Below, piece by piece: positions 47,755 to 57,823 of a DNA stretch of 64,000 nucleotides; the first letter of the stretch is position 1; each line of letters starts with the position of its first letter. Source of the stretch: Enterococcus sp. 9D6_DIV0238 (GTDB lineage: Bacteria > Bacillota > Bacilli > Lactobacillales > Enterococcaceae); contig NZ_CP147246.1 in NCBI RefSeq assembly GCF_002174455.2, positions 2,445,501-2,509,500 on the forward strand. The letters run 5' to 3'. The position numbers and the translations under genes were made by a program. Under the pieces are notes generated by a model, which was not told where the DNA came from, searched no databases, and saw only the letters and a list, made by a program, of their open reading frames with translations.

Positions 47755-47801
47755 ATTTACTTTTTCACTTTTAGCTATATAATAAAATGTAAGCGCTATC
47801 T
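47755..47801 (+). promoter_or_regulatory. Aldehyde dehydrogenase promoter with cre site
   Basis: -10 TATAAT (47778-47783) with a weak -35 (ATTTAC, 47755-47760). ATGTAAGCGCTATCT (47787-47801) fits the catabolite-responsive element consensus WTGNAANCGNWNNCW at every defined position. At the transcription start it should mediate CcpA repression when glucose is present. Confidence 0.75.
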
Positions 47802-47822
47802 AAAATAAGGAGTGATTTAAAA

Positions 47823-49319
47823 TTGAGTAGACCAATTGATGTTCGTAATACGGTGGATGACGCGTACCAGCTGTATATTGACGGTAAATGGACGCAGGGC
47901 TCAGGTAGTCAAACAATCTCTAGTTATAACCCCAGTAATGGTGAAAAACTGGCTGATTTTGTTGATGCTACTCATGAAGATGTTGATCAGGCAGTCGCAG
48001 CGGCACAAAAAGCTTTTGAAACATGGAAAGAGGTCGATGTAGCGACCCGCAGTCACTTGTTGTTGGAAATTGCTGATTTAATCGATGAAAATAAAGAGCA
48101 CTTAGCATTAGTTGAAACGTTAGATAATGGGAAACCCCTTCGCGAAACAATGACGATCGATGTTCCGGCGACAGCGGATCATTTTCGCTATTTTGCTGGA
48201 GTGATCCGTGGTGAAGAAGGTACTGTGAAAGATTTTGATGCAGATACATTATCACTGGTCATTAAAGAGCCGATCGGTGTAGTAGGGCAGATCATTCCTT
48301 GGAATTTTCCGTTGTTGATGGGCGCTTGGAAGCTAGCACCAGCACTTGCAGCAGGAAATACAGTCGTTATCCATCCTTCTTCCACAACTTCCTTAAGTTT
48401 GTTGGAATTATTTAAACTGCTCGATAAAGTATTGCCAAAAGGGGTGGTCAATTTAATCACAGGCCGTGGGTCGGATTCTGGGAACTACATGCTCGAGCAT
48501 GAAGGCTTTGATAAGTTGGCGTTCACAGGCTCGACAGAGGTTGGCTATACTGTAGCAAAAGCGGCGGCTGAAAAGTTGATTCCGGCAACGCTTGAGCTGG
48601 GTGGTAAATCAGCCAATATCATCTTTGATGATGCGAATTGGGAGCGGGCCTTAGAAGGTGTTCAATTAGGGATCTTGTTCAATCAGGGTCAGGTATGCTG
48701 CGCTGGTTCTCGTGTCTTTGTCCAAGAAGGAATTTACGATCGATTTGTAGCTGCACTAAAAGAAAAATTTGAAACGATCAAAGTCGGTTTGCCATGGGAA
48801 GACGGCATTCAAATGGGTGCTCAAATCAATGAAAAACAATTAAAAGGGATTTTAGAGTATGTAGAAATCGGGACTAAAGAAGGCGCGAAGTTAATTACAG
48901 GCGGCTATAAGATTACTGAGAATGGATTAGATAAAGGTGCGTTTTTAGCACCAACCTTATTAGCAGATGCAGATAATACTATGTGTATTGCGCAAGAGGA
49001 AATTTTTGGTCCTGTTGCTACAGTGATGAAATTCAAAACAGAAGAGGAAGTCATCGCATTGGCCAATCAATCAGATTATGGTCTTGGTGGTGCTGTATTC
49101 TCTCAAAATATCAATACAGCGATTCGTGTTGCCCGCAAAGTGAGAACAGGTCGGATGTGGGTCAATACGTATAATCAATTACCAGCAGGTGCCCCATTTG
49201 GCGGCTATAAGAAATCTGGGATCGGTCGTGAAACACACAAATCGATGCTGGATGCGTATACGCAAATGAAAAATATTTACATTGTGACAAAAGAAGAGCC
49301 GGATGGGTTATATAATTAA
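47823..49319 (+). CDS. NAD(P)-dependent aldehyde dehydrogenase
   Basis: 498 aa with a TTG start, supported by AAGGAG eight bases upstream and the family N-terminus. Rossmann GSTEVGYTV, catalytic glutamate in LELGGKS and catalytic cysteine in NQGQVCCAGSR (second Cys of the pair by alignment). Overall like bacterial acetaldehyde/betaine-aldehyde type enzymes (PWNFPLLM, EEIFGPV, GAPFGGYKKSGIGRE). Carbon catabolite control via the cre site suggests a role in secondary carbon metabolism. Monocistronic. Confidence 0.92.
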   Translation: MSRPIDVRNTVDDAYQLYIDGKWTQGSGSQTISSYNPSNGEKLADFVDATHEDVDQAVAAAQKAFETWKEVDVATRSHLLLEIADLIDENKEHLALVETLDNGKPLRETMTIDVPATADHFRYFAGVIRGEEGTVKDFDADTLSLVIKEPIGVVGQIIPWNFPLLMGAWKLAPALAAGNTVVIHPSSTTSLSLLELFKLLDKVLPKGVVNLITGRGSDSGNYMLEHEGFDKLAFTGSTEVGYTVAKAAAEKLIPATLELGGKSANIIFDDANWERALEGVQLGILFNQGQVCCAGSRVFVQEGIYDRFVAALKEKFETIKVGLPWEDGIQMGAQINEKQLKGILEYVEIGTKEGAKLITGGYKITENGLDKGAFLAPTLLADADNTMCIAQEEIFGPVATVMKFKTEEEVIALANQSDYGLGGAVFSQNINTAIRVARKVRTGRMWVNTYNQLPAGAPFGGYKKSGIGRETHKSMLDAYTQMKNIYIVTKEEPDGLYN

Positions 49320-49322
49320 ACA

Positions 49323-49359
49323 AAAAAACATCGCAGTTTTACTCACTGCGATGTTTTTT
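49323..49359. terminator. Bidirectional terminator between aldehyde dehydrogenase and ldh
   Basis: Perfect 15 bp inverted repeat (AAAAAACATCGCAGT / ACTGCGATGTTTTTT) with a 7 nt loop, between convergent genes. Confidence 0.93.
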
Positions 49360-49362
49360 GAA

Positions 49363-50343
49363 TTAATTATTTTCAGCTTCGAATTTTTCAAATGCAGATT
49401 TGATCACGTCTTTTAATGCATTTGCGGAAGCGTTCATCCGATCCATTTCAGAATCTGTCAATGGGATTTCAATGACTTGCTTGATTCCTTGGCGGTTGAT
49501 GACTGCTGGTGCACCGATATAAATATCGTTTTGTCCATATTCACCATCTAAGTAAACAGAAAGTGGGAAAACAGAATCTTCATCATCTAAGATCGCTTTT
49601 GTGATACGAGCTAAAGCAGCAGCGATCCCGTAGAATGTTGCGCCTTTTTTCTCGATGATCGAATAAGCAGCGTCCCGTACATTGAAGAATAAGTTGACCA
49701 TAGCTTCTTCATCCGTATCAGGATTATTTTTGACCCATTCATAAATTTGTAGACCAGCGACATTCGCATGAGACCAAACCGGAAATTCAGTATCTCCGTG
49801 TTCTCCTAAAATGTAAGCATGGACGTTACGGGCATCAACATCGACTAATTCTGCGATTGCTTGACGGAAACGTGCAGAGTCTAAAGAGGTTCCAGAACCA
49901 ATAACGCGTTCTTTTGGAAATCCTGAGAATTTCCATGTAGAATAAGTTAAAATATCAACTGGGTTTGCGGCAACTAAGAAAATTCCGCTAAAACCAGAAT
50001 CAACGATCGATGTCACGATTTGTTTATTGATTTTTAAGTTTTTGTGGACTAGATCGATTCTTGTTTCGCCAGGTTTTTGAGCAGCACCTGCAGTTAATAC
50101 AACAAGGTCAGCGTCATGACAATCGTCATAAGTAGCAGCATAAATTTTCTTAGGAGAAGTAAATGCCAAGGCGTGAGATAAATCAGCAGCATCTCCTTCA
50201 GTTTTCTTTGTATCTATATCTATAATTCCAACTTCTTGTGCAATGTTTTGTGTGACTAAGGCAAATGCGTAACTAGATCCGACAGCGCCATCTCCAACTA
50301 AAATTACTTTTTGATGATCTTTATTTCCTGCTGCTGCAGTCAT
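49363..50343 (-). CDS. ldh: L-lactate dehydrogenase
   Basis: 326 aa from the ATG at 50343 ([19 protein letters not shown]); an ATG three codons upstream abuts the ribosome binding site. NAD motif [12 protein letters not shown], substrate-binding [11 protein letters not shown], catalytic His in [13 protein letters not shown]. Reduces pyruvate to L-lactate and regenerates NAD+, the main fermentation step in enterococci. The sequence closely resembles what I recall of the E. faecalis Ldh1 protein. Confidence 0.96.
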   Translation of the reverse strand: MTAAAGNKDHQKVILVGDGAVGSSYAFALVTQNIAQEVGIIDIDTKKTEGDAADLSHALAFTSPKKIYAATYDDCHDADLVVLTAGAAQKPGETRIDLVHKNLKINKQIVTSIVDSGFSGIFLVAANPVDILTYSTWKFSGFPKERVIGSGTSLDSARFRQAIAELVDVDARNVHAYILGEHGDTEFPVWSHANVAGLQIYEWVKNNPDTDEEAMVNLFFNVRDAAYSIIEKKGATFYGIAAALARITKAILDDEDSVFPLSVYLDGEYGQNDIYIGAPAVINRQGIKQVIEIPLTDSEMDRMNASANALKDVIKSAFEKFEAENN

Positions 50344-50381
50344 GTGTACCATTCCTTTCTGTTAATTGTTTTAACACGTTG

Positions 50382-50412
50382 ATAATACCACCGTTTGTGA
50401 TGTTTGTCACGT
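50382..50412 (-). promoter_or_regulatory. ldh promoter with Rex-like operator
   Basis: Minus strand -35 GTGACA (50405-50410), 17 bp, -10 TATTAT (50382-50387). TTGTGA-TGTTTG-TCACGT (50395-50412, plus strand) matches the Rex half-sites TTGTGA-N6-TCACAA at 10 of 12 arm positions and covers the -35 and spacer. Rex binding would couple ldh expression to the NADH/NAD+ ratio. Confidence 0.6.
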
Positions 50413-50717
50413 TTTTTGTTTGTATTTATTAATACAGTTTTTAAGGGTGTTTCATAAGAAAACTCTTTCATGTGCGGTATTTCACTATTTATGTTTTTAA
50501 AAGTTTTTTTCGTGTAAAAAGAAAGAGCGCTCTCTTACGAATTTTTTAAACATTTAAAAAGGTAGGCTGTAGGCTGTTTTATGGTATAATTGTAAAAAAA
50601 CTGGGCAGAAGATTTTCCTGCCTGGGTATTTTGTGTTGAACAATATAAAAATGAGGAAAGAGAAATTTGTGAAGAACGTTCTCTTTTAGTCCTTTTAAAA
50701 TGAAGGAGAAATAGATA
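50413..50717. promoter_or_regulatory. Promoter and leader of pth-mfd within the ldh-pth gap
   Basis: An extended -10 TGGTATAAT (50582-50590) is oriented toward pth. The leader of about 120 nt has a GGCAG/CTGCC hairpin (about 50604-50622) and a later AGAGAA/TTCTCT pairing (about 50660-50690). Neither has a convincing terminator T run. The 50413-50580 part is AT-rich and I see nothing else in it. Confidence 0.5.
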
Positions 50718-51284
50718 ATGAAAATGATCGTTGGGTTAGGTAATCCAGGAAGTAAGTATCAAGAAACAAAACATAATATTGGCTTTATAACGATAGATGA
50801 AATTGCACATCGTTACAATGCAACTTTTAATAAAAGCCAGTTTGAAGCAGATATTGCGCAGTTTTTTATCGGCACGGAGAAAATCATGCTGGTCAAACCT
50901 CTGACCTTCATGAATGAATCAGGTCGTTCAGTAGGTCCGTTGATGACTTATTACGGCGTGGCTGATGAAGAGCTGATCGTTATTTATGATGATTTAGATT
51001 TAGCAGTCGGCAAAATTCGATTGCGCGAAAAAGGCGGGGCCGGTGGGCATAATGGAATAAAAAGTTTGATTGCTCATCTAGGGACAAATGTGTTTCCAAG
51101 AATCAAGGTAGGGATCGGTCGCCCGCTTGGAAATACTCCGGTCGTACATCATGTGTTGAGCGGCTTTCCTAAAGAGCAGCACGAAGAGATTTTATTAGCT
51201 GTGAAAACTGCAGCGGATGCAGCGATCTATGCCAGCGAAGGGCATACATTTGTTGATACAATGAATCATTTTAACGGCAAATAA
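50718..51284 (+). CDS. pth: Peptidyl-tRNA hydrolase
   Basis: 188 aa. Recycles tRNA from dropped-off peptidyl-tRNA. GLGNPGSKYQETKHNIGF holds the catalytic His in the N-terminal motif, and FMNESGRSVGPL and YDDLDLAVGKIRLREKGGAGGHNGI are also conserved. RBS GAAGGAGA. First gene of the pth-mfd block found across Bacilli. Confidence 0.97.
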   Translation: MKMIVGLGNPGSKYQETKHNIGFITIDEIAHRYNATFNKSQFEADIAQFFIGTEKIMLVKPLTFMNESGRSVGPLMTYYGVADEELIVIYDDLDLAVGKIRLREKGGAGGHNGIKSLIAHLGTNVFPRIKVGIGRPLGNTPVVHHVLSGFPKEQHEEILLAVKTAADAAIYASEGHTFVDTMNHFNGK

Positions 51285-51310
51285 ATTATAGAAGAAGGAG
51301 GTCGCCTGAC

Positions 51311-54300
51311 GTGAATATCATCGAACGAATCGGTTCAAGTCCACTGGTTCAGGAATGGCAGCAACAATTAGCAGGAAGCAACCGTCAACTAATCACAGGG
51401 TTAGCGGGTTCTGCTAAAACACTGATCATGACTAGCGCATTTAAACAAAAAAAGAAAAAAATCGTCGTTGCGGTCCCTAATCTTTATTACGGCAACCAGT
51501 TGGTGGAAGATTTTCGTAATGTATTATCGGATGAAGAAGTCTATTTGTTTCCAGTAGATGAAGTGTTATCCGCTGAGATGGCTTTTTCATCGCCAGAAGC
51601 GAGAGCAGAACGAGTGGCTACTCTTAATTTCTTATTGACAGAAAAAGCTGGGATCATTGTGGTTCCGGTGGCAGGATTAAGGAAATACTTGCCTAGCAAA
51701 CAGACCTGGGAACAAGCTCAGCTACATTGGGAAATCGGCGGCGAGATCGAGCTGGACACATTAGCGCAGCAGTTAGTCCTGATGGGGTATGAGCGGCAGT
51801 CTTTAGTTGGAAAGCCGGGAGATTTTAGTATTCGCGGCAGTATCGTAGATGTCTACCCATTGAATGCAGAATATCCTGTTCGAGCGGAATTATTTGATAT
51901 TGAAATCGATTCGCTTCGTCAGTTTGAAGCTGACACTCAGCGCTCAGTTGGAGCGATCGAATCTGTTACATTGTCCCCAATGACAGATATGATTTTCTCT
52001 CAAAAAGACTTAGCTTATGGAGAAAAGCAGTTGAGTAAGGCTTTAGAAAAAAGAGTTGCGGTTGCCAAAGAAGCAACAGAAAGAGGCTTTTTAACCGATT
52101 ATTTTGGTCAGTTGGCAACTTCTTGGAGTCAGGGAATCCCTACAGAGACTGCTCATTATTATACAGATTTCTTATATGAAGAAAAAACCACATTATTGGA
52201 TTATTTGTCTGAAGACAGTTTGATTTTTGTTGATGATTATGCCCGTATTTTAGAAGCAGAACGTGAAATCATTCGAGAAGAAAATGAATGGCACGTTCTT
52301 AAATTGGAAGAAATGCGTGTTTTCCCAGAACAAACTTTTGGCGTAGATTTCCACGAACAAATTCGCAAAATGCCCTTTTCAGCAACTTTCTTTTCGCTGT
52401 TTCAAAAAGGAATGGGGAATCTTCGCTTCCAAGCAATCCATAATTTTCAGTATCGTTCGATGCAGCAGTTCTTCGGACAAATGCCCTTATTGAAAACTGA
52501 AATGGATCGTTGGCAAAAACAAGATCAGACAGTCATTGTTTTTGTGCCTACGAAAGAACGTAGTCAAAAAGTGGAAGAGCTGTTTCGGGATTTTGATATC
52601 TCAAGTGTCACAGCTTCACCGAATAAATTGCTTGAAGGGAAAATTCAAATCGTTGAAGGGGCATTGCAAACTGGGTTTGAATTACCTCTTGAAAAAATCG
52701 TCGCAATCACAGAAAAAGAAATCTTCCATACAACTACGAAAAAAAGAGCGCGCCGCCAAACGGTTTCTAATGCGGAACGCTTAAAAAGCTATAGTGATTT
52801 AAAAAACGGTGATTATGTCGTTCATGCAAATCATGGGATCGGTAAGTACATCGGTATGCAGACATTAGAAGTCGACGGTGTCCATCAAGACTACATTACG
52901 ATTCTATACCAAAATGATGACAAGCTTTTTATACCAGTCACGCAACTGAATTTGATTCAAAAATTCGTTGCTTCAGAAGCAAAGTCACCTAAAGTAAATA
53001 AACTAGGCGGCAGCGAATGGAGTAAAACCAAGCGCAAGGTTTCTTCAAAAATCGAAGATATCGCGGATGATCTGATTCAGCTTTATGCATCCAGAGAATC
53101 TGAAAAAGGCTACGCTTTTCCACCAGATGATGCTTACCAGAAAGAATTTGAAGATGCTTTTCCATATAGTGAAACAGATGATCAGCTTCGTAGTACGGCA
53201 GAAATCAAACATGATATGGAACGGTCACGCCCGATGGATCGCTTATTAGTGGGAGATGTTGGTTATGGAAAAACAGAGGTGGCTTTAAGAGCGGCATTCA
53301 AAGCAATCAATAATAATAAACAAGTCGCCTTTTTAGTGCCGACGACCATTTTAGCACAACAGCATTATGAAACAATGCTGGATCGTTTTGAAGGATTCCC
53401 AGTTGAAGTTGGTCTGCTCAGCCGCTTCAGAACGAAGAAGCAGCAAAATGAAACCATTGAAAAAATCAAGCATGGGCAAGTGGATATCGTTGTTGGAACG
53501 CATCGATTGCTTTCACAGGATGTGAATTTTAGTGATCTGGGATTATTAGTGATCGATGAAGAGCAGCGGTTTGGGGTCAAACACAAAGAGCGGCTAAAAC
53601 AATTACGGGCGCAGGTCGATGTATTGACTCTGACAGCTACGCCGATCCCTCGTACTTTGCATATGTCTATGTTGGGCGTTCGGGACCTTTCTGTCATCGA
53701 AACACCACCTGAAAACCGTTATCCGATCCAGACTTATGTGATGGAAAGCAATCCAGGGGCGATCAGAGAAGCCATTGAGCGGGAAATGGCAAGAGACGGT
53801 CAAGTATTTTATCTATATAACCGCGTAGATACGATCGAACAAAAAGTCGAGGAAATCCAAGCACTGGTTCCAGAAGCAAGAATTGCTTATGCCCATGGCC
53901 AGATGACCGAAGTTCAGCTGGAGAATACTTTGTTCGATTTTATCGAGCGGCAATATGATGTTCTGGTCACAACAACGATCATTGAAACCGGGGTAGATAT
54001 CCCTAATGCCAATACATTATTTGTTGAAAATGCAGACTATATGGGCTTGTCGACATTGTATCAATTACGTGGCCGAGTTGGCCGTAGTAATCGTGTGGCA
54101 TATGCTTATTTTATGTATGAACAGCAGAAAATCCTAAATGAAGTCAGTGAAAAGCGCTTAGAAGCGATCAAAGACTTTACGGAGTTAGGTTCAGGATTTA
54201 AAATCGCAATGCGCGATCTATCGATTCGAGGGGCTGGGAACTTACTTGGCGCACAACAACATGGCTTTATCGACTCGGTCGGTTTTGACATGTACTCACA

Positions 54301-54844
54301 AATGCTGTCAGAAGCTGTTGCCCGTAAGCAAGGGAAAAATATTCAGGATCAAAAGACAACAGTGGAAATCGATCTTGGGATCGATGCCTATTTACCGACA
54401 TCCTATATCTCAGACGAACGTCAAAAAATCGAAATTTACAAACGAATCCGCCAGTTGGAAAATATGGATATGTACGATGAGTTGGAAGCAGATCTTCTTG
54501 ACCGATTTGGTGAATATCCTGATGAGGTGGCGCATTTATTGACGACTGGACAAATCAAAATGGATGGCGATCGTGCATTGCTCGAAACGATTCGCAAGCG
54601 TAAACAAGAGATTGTATTCACTTTAAGTAAAGTCGGAACAAAGACCTATAGTGTAGAACAGATTTTTGAAGCGTTATCTGAAACACAGCTAAAAGCAGAT
54701 TTAGCTGTAGACAATGAAAAGATGACGATCAGGCTGAAAGTGCCGAGAGATATGAAAGAAGCAGCATGGCTGCAAGAAGTAGCATCGTTTACCACTGCTT
54801 TAAGACAAGAAAAATACAAAACAAGTGCAGTGGAGGCTGAGTGA
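51311..54844 (+). CDS. mfd: Transcription-repair coupling factor
   Basis: 1177 aa, GTG start 10 bp after AAGGAGG. UvrB-homology region at the N-terminus (SGxx loop LAGSAKTLIM); RNA polymerase interaction domain (about 500-560, LKNGDYVVHANHGIGKYIGM). SF2 translocase has Walker A GDVGYGKTEVA and DEEQRFG, then motifs through LRGRVGRSNRVAYAY, and there is a C-terminal TRCF domain. Removes stalled RNA polymerase and recruits UvrA. Followed by a 540 bp repeat-filled gap. Confidence 0.97.
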   Translation: MNIIERIGSSPLVQEWQQQLAGSNRQLITGLAGSAKTLIMTSAFKQKKKKIVVAVPNLYYGNQLVEDFRNVLSDEEVYLFPVDEVLSAEMAFSSPEARAERVATLNFLLTEKAGIIVVPVAGLRKYLPSKQTWEQAQLHWEIGGEIELDTLAQQLVLMGYERQSLVGKPGDFSIRGSIVDVYPLNAEYPVRAELFDIEIDSLRQFEADTQRSVGAIESVTLSPMTDMIFSQKDLAYGEKQLSKALEKRVAVAKEATERGFLTDYFGQLATSWSQGIPTETAHYYTDFLYEEKTTLLDYLSEDSLIFVDDYARILEAEREIIREENEWHVLKLEEMRVFPEQTFGVDFHEQIRKMPFSATFFSLFQKGMGNLRFQAIHNFQYRSMQQFFGQMPLLKTEMDRWQKQDQTVIVFVPTKERSQKVEELFRDFDISSVTASPNKLLEGKIQIVEGALQTGFELPLEKIVAITEKEIFHTTTKKRARRQTVSNAERLKSYSDLKNGDYVVHANHGIGKYIGMQTLEVDGVHQDYITILYQNDDKLFIPVTQLNLIQKFVASEAKSPKVNKLGGSEWSKTKRKVSSKIEDIADDLIQLYASRESEKGYAFPPDDAYQKEFEDAFPYSETDDQLRSTAEIKHDMERSRPMDRLLVGDVGYGKTEVALRAAFKAINNNKQVAFLVPTTILAQQHYETMLDRFEGFPVEVGLLSRFRTKKQQNETIEKIKHGQVDIVVGTHRLLSQDVNFSDLGLLVIDEEQRFGVKHKERLKQLRAQVDVLTLTATPIPRTLHMSMLGVRDLSVIETPPENRYPIQTYVMESNPGAIREAIEREMARDGQVFYLYNRVDTIEQKVEEIQALVPEARIAYAHGQMTEVQLENTLFDFIERQYDVLVTTTIIETGVDIPNANTLFVENADYMGLSTLYQLRGRVGRSNRVAYAYFMYEQQKILNEVSEKRLEAIKDFTELGSGFKIAMRDLSIRGAGNLLGAQQHGFIDSVGFDMYSQMLSEAVARKQGKNIQDQKTTVEIDLGIDAYLPTSYISDERQKIEIYKRIRQLENMDMYDELEADLLDRFGEYPDEVAHLLTTGQIKMDGDRALLETIRKRKQEIVFTLSKVGTKTYSVEQIFEALSETQLKADLAVDNEKMTIRLKVPRDMKEAAWLQEVASFTTALRQEKYKTSAVEAE

Positions 54845-55384
54845 AAATAGCTGAGAACGATGGAGCGGGTTTGGCTTTTAGACTTATCTAGCTTCTCAGA
54901 CCAGCTCTAGAAACAAATAGATAAATTTTGTCAAAGATAAAGAACACCTTCGTCAAAATTTCCTAATTTGTTCGCGAGCAGACCGGTCTGTTCAGCTTTT
55001 AGATTTATCCAGCTTCACGAGCTGATCTCTCGGAAAAAAGATAAAAATTCATGGCGATAAAAAGTATCGCCAAGTCATTTTTCCTATTTTTCAGTCGAGA
55101 TCAATCGAGCTTGTTCAGCTTTTAGGCATATCCAGCTTCTCAGACCAGCTCTAGAAACAAATAGATAAATTTTGTCAAAGATAAAGAACATCTTCGTCAA
55201 AATTTCCTAATTTGTTCGAGAGCTAATCGGTCTGTTCAGCTTTTAGACTTATCCAGCCCCACAAGCTGATCTCTCGGAAAAAAGATAAAAATTCATGGCG
55301 ATAAAAAGTATCGCCAAGTCATTTTTTCTATTTTTCAGTCGAGATCAATCGAGCTCGTTCAGCTTTTAGATTGGAGGTTAATTA
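54845..55384 (+). repeat. Tandem 244 bp foldback repeats between mfd and the flippase gene
   Basis: Two near-identical copies with period 244 bp: GCTTCTCAGACCAGCTCTAG begins at 54891 and again at 55135. Each copy splits into two related half-units of about 122 bp, both starting AGCTTC or AGCCCC and ending GTTCAGCTTTTAG. The first half has the arms AAATTTTG/CAAAATTT, the second GGCGAT/ATCGCC, as apical hairpins within a common palindromic frame (GAAAAAAGATAAAAAT against ATTTTTCCTATTTTTC). A truncated unit lies at about 54862-54890. No ORF. The flippase ribosome binding site GGAGG follows directly. Confidence 0.93.
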
Positions 55385-56968
55385 ATGGCACATAAGGAGA
55401 TGCGGTCGATGATGCAGGGGGCCGTTGTTTTGACAGCGGCATCGTTTGTTGCTAAGGTACTGAGCGCCGTTTATCGTGTGCCTTTTCAAAATTTAGTTGG
55501 AGATGAAGGGTTTTATGTTTACCAGCAGGTTTATCCGATTTATGGAATCGCGATGACGTTAGCACTGTCTGGGTTGCCGCAGTTTATTTCGAAAGTAGTA
55601 GCAGAGCAGCCGGAGATCAGTGGTCAAAAGAAGGTGTTACAGCAGCTGTTTCCTTTTGTTTTTGTGATTGCAGTGTCCTGCTGGGGCTTTTTCTTTTTAG
55701 GTAGTGACGAAATTGCCTATATGATGGGAGATCCTAAGCTGGCCTCCTTGATTCGGGTCGTTTCTTTTACTTTTTTACTGGTACCGATCCTATCCTTTTA
55801 CCGCGGTAACTTTCAAGGACATCTATTAATGATTCCGAGTGCTGTTTCTCAAGTAGCAGAGCAAATTGTTCGAGTAGGCGTGATTTTGATCGCTGCTTAT
55901 TCATTTAGCAGTTTCGGTTGGTCGATTTATCAAACCGGTACGATCGCAATGGCTGGTGCACTTTTTGGCGGTATCGTTGCCGCTGTGATTCTTTGGTATT
56001 ACGATCAGAAAATAAGGGTAGGTAGCTCAGCTTATCTGACACAATGGTCTTTCTCAAAAGAGTCGAGAAAATTATTTGGACGGCTGTTGCTGGAAGGCGG
56101 TATCGTGTCATTGTACAGCGCTTTTTTGATTTTGTTTCAATTGATTGATTCATTTGTCGTAAAAAATGCGCTGGTTGTCTCAGGGCTAAGTGATTCAGCA
56201 GCAAAAATCGATAAGGGTGTCTATGATCGGGGACAGCCTTTAGTACAATTAGGCTTGGTCGTTGCTTTAGCCTTGAGTTCTAGTTTTCTACCGGCACTGA
56301 CGAAGTATTTTATCAATCAAGAACAAGGGCGCTTTTTACAGGCTGCGAAGATTTTTTTGCGATTGACTACAGCCATTGCAGCGGCAGCTTCAGTCGGATT
56401 AGCATTATTGCTTCCTTATATGAATTATGCACTATTTAAGGATTATCAGGGAAATGGAGTTTTGGGTATCTATGTTTGTTCGATTGCATTCATGGCGGTG
56501 ATCCAAGCCTATCAAAGTATTTTTCAAAGTAAAAATCAGTTCAAAACAGCGCTGTTAGCTGCTTTTGCAGGTTTGTTAGTGAAGGCATTTTCTTCACATC
56601 CCTTGATTTATCTATGGGGAACTGCTGGAGCGAGTCTATCGACCATTATGGGGCTAATGACTACATTGTTATTGTTGGTTCTTTTTTCAGAAAAGGAAAT
56701 TAACCAATTTGCGGGCGAAGGACGTTTTCTTAAGAAGCTGTTGATTAGTTTAGGTGGAATGACGATCATCTTGCTATGCTATCAGGCAGTAGTTGCGATT
56801 CTTCTAGGAATGATCGGACATCGTGGTCAAGCGTTAGTTGTCACGATTTTAGGTGTTCTGATCGGCGGCGGCTCGTTTATTTTCATTATCATCAAAATAA
56901 AATTATTCACGATCCGTGAATGGCTGACATTGCCGTTTGGATCGAAAATATTAAGAATGAAGAGGTAA
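55385..56968 (+). CDS. Polysaccharide/lipid flippase of the MOP superfamily (SpoVB/YabM-like)
   Basis: 527 aa, about fourteen transmembrane helices, MVF/polysaccharide-synthesis type ([37 protein letters not shown]-terminal region, in the same order as other YabM proteins). Position between mfd and rqcP matches B. subtilis yabM. Members export undecaprenyl-linked precursors; a role as a lipid II or teichoic/capsule precursor flippase is possible. RBS GGAGG, 7 bp before the ATG. Confidence 0.85.
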   Translation: MAHKEMRSMMQGAVVLTAASFVAKVLSAVYRVPFQNLVGDEGFYVYQQVYPIYGIAMTLALSGLPQFISKVVAEQPEISGQKKVLQQLFPFVFVIAVSCWGFFFLGSDEIAYMMGDPKLASLIRVVSFTFLLVPILSFYRGNFQGHLLMIPSAVSQVAEQIVRVGVILIAAYSFSSFGWSIYQTGTIAMAGALFGGIVAAVILWYYDQKIRVGSSAYLTQWSFSKESRKLFGRLLLEGGIVSLYSAFLILFQLIDSFVVKNALVVSGLSDSAAKIDKGVYDRGQPLVQLGLVVALALSSSFLPALTKYFINQEQGRFLQAAKIFLRLTTAIAAAASVGLALLLPYMNYALFKDYQGNGVLGIYVCSIAFMAVIQAYQSIFQSKNQFKTALLAAFAGLLVKAFSSHPLIYLWGTAGASLSTIMGLMTTLLLLVLFSEKEINQFAGEGRFLKKLLISLGGMTIILLCYQAVVAILLGMIGHRGQALVVTILGVLIGGGSFIFIIIKIKLFTIREWLTLPFGSKILRMKR

Positions 56969-56973
56969 TAGTT

Positions 56974-57249
56974 ATGCGTTTAGATAAATTTTTAAAAGTT
57001 TCACGTATCATCAAAAGAAGACCCGTGGCAAAAGAAGTTGCGGATAAAGGTCGGATTCAAATCAATGGTGTTCTTGCAAAATCGTCCAGTAATGTGAAGA
57101 TCGGTGATCAAATCAAGATCCAATTTGGGAATAAAATACTAGAAGTTGAGGTTCTTGAGCTTCGTGATTCAACAAAAAAAGAAGATGCTGAGAAGATGTA
57201 CCAAATTATTTCCGAAAAAAGAGTAGAAAATAGTGATAATTTAGATTAG
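56974..57249 (+). CDS. rqcP: S4-domain ribosome quality control factor RqcP
   Basis: 91 aa from the ATG at 56974 ([20 protein letters not shown]). The S4 RNA-binding motif occupies most of the protein ([30 protein letters not shown]). The B. subtilis orthologue YabO/RqcP works with RqcH on stalled 50S-peptidyl-tRNA complexes during alanine tailing. Five bases after the flippase gene. The family also includes Hsp15-like proteins. Confidence 0.9.
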   Translation: MRLDKFLKVSRIIKRRPVAKEVADKGRIQINGVLAKSSSNVKIGDQIKIQFGNKILEVEVLELRDSTKKEDAEKMYQIISEKRVENSDNLD

Positions 57250-57275
57250 ACAAGCATCTTAGATGTTGGTATAAT
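57247..57275 (+). promoter_or_regulatory. divIC promoter
   Basis: TAGACA (57247-57252), 17 bp, extended -10 TGGTATAAT (57267-57275). It overlaps the rqcP stop codon and starts transcription just before divIC. Confidence 0.7.
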
Positions 57276-57312
57276 ATAGCAGACAAACCAAAAAACGAGT
57301 GGAGCGGAAAAC

Positions 57313-57780
57313 ATGGGAAAAAAGAAAAAAGACACGGAGAAAGTTGCTGCATTAGATAATGAGTATACAAAAGAGCAGTATGCCGAGTTTCAAAAACAGC
57401 ATAAACAGTTGATTTTCAGACGCCGACGTTTAGCGGTTGTTTTTCTCGTAGCATTTGTGATTTTTCTCGTTTCAGGGTTTCAGCTGATGAAAGATTACCA
57501 ACAGCTCAATACCTTTAAGAAACAACATGTTGAAGCTGTAGCTGAATCGAAAGAAGCAGACAAGAAGCTTAAACTTTTAGAACAAGATGTCGCGCTGTTA
57601 AGAGATGAAGATTACGTAGCGAAGCTAGCACGCAGTCGTTTTTACGTTTCAAAAGAAGGCGAACAAATCTACAATATCCCAGAGTTAGGCGGAACAACTA
57701 GCTCGAATGCAGAACAAAAATCATCAGCAGAAGAAAGTCAATCACAGTCTCATTCCTCTGAGAAACAATCAGGAGAATAA
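57313..57780 (+). CDS. divIC: Cell division protein DivIC (FtsB family)
   Basis: 155 aa, bitopic: basic cytoplasmic N-terminus, one transmembrane helix (about 38-58), coiled coil (about 60-100), then YVAKLARSRFYVSKEGEQIYNIPEL, the conserved DivIC/FtsB motif. The Ser/Glu/Gln-rich tail (about 127-155) is low complexity. Forms the DivIB-DivIC-FtsL complex at the septum. Confidence 0.93.
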   Translation: MGKKKKDTEKVAALDNEYTKEQYAEFQKQHKQLIFRRRRLAVVFLVAFVIFLVSGFQLMKDYQQLNTFKKQHVEAVAESKEADKKLKLLEQDVALLRDEDYVAKLARSRFYVSKEGEQIYNIPELGGTTSSNAEQKSSAEESQSQSHSSEKQSGE

Positions 57781-57823
57781 CTGCAGATATAATAGGGTAA
57801 ATAATAGGAGGAACATTTTTTTT

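Noticed and set aside
54845..55384. CRISPR array
   Set aside because: The repeats are 122/244 bp, adjacent without unique spacers and internally palindromic; no cas genes are nearby.
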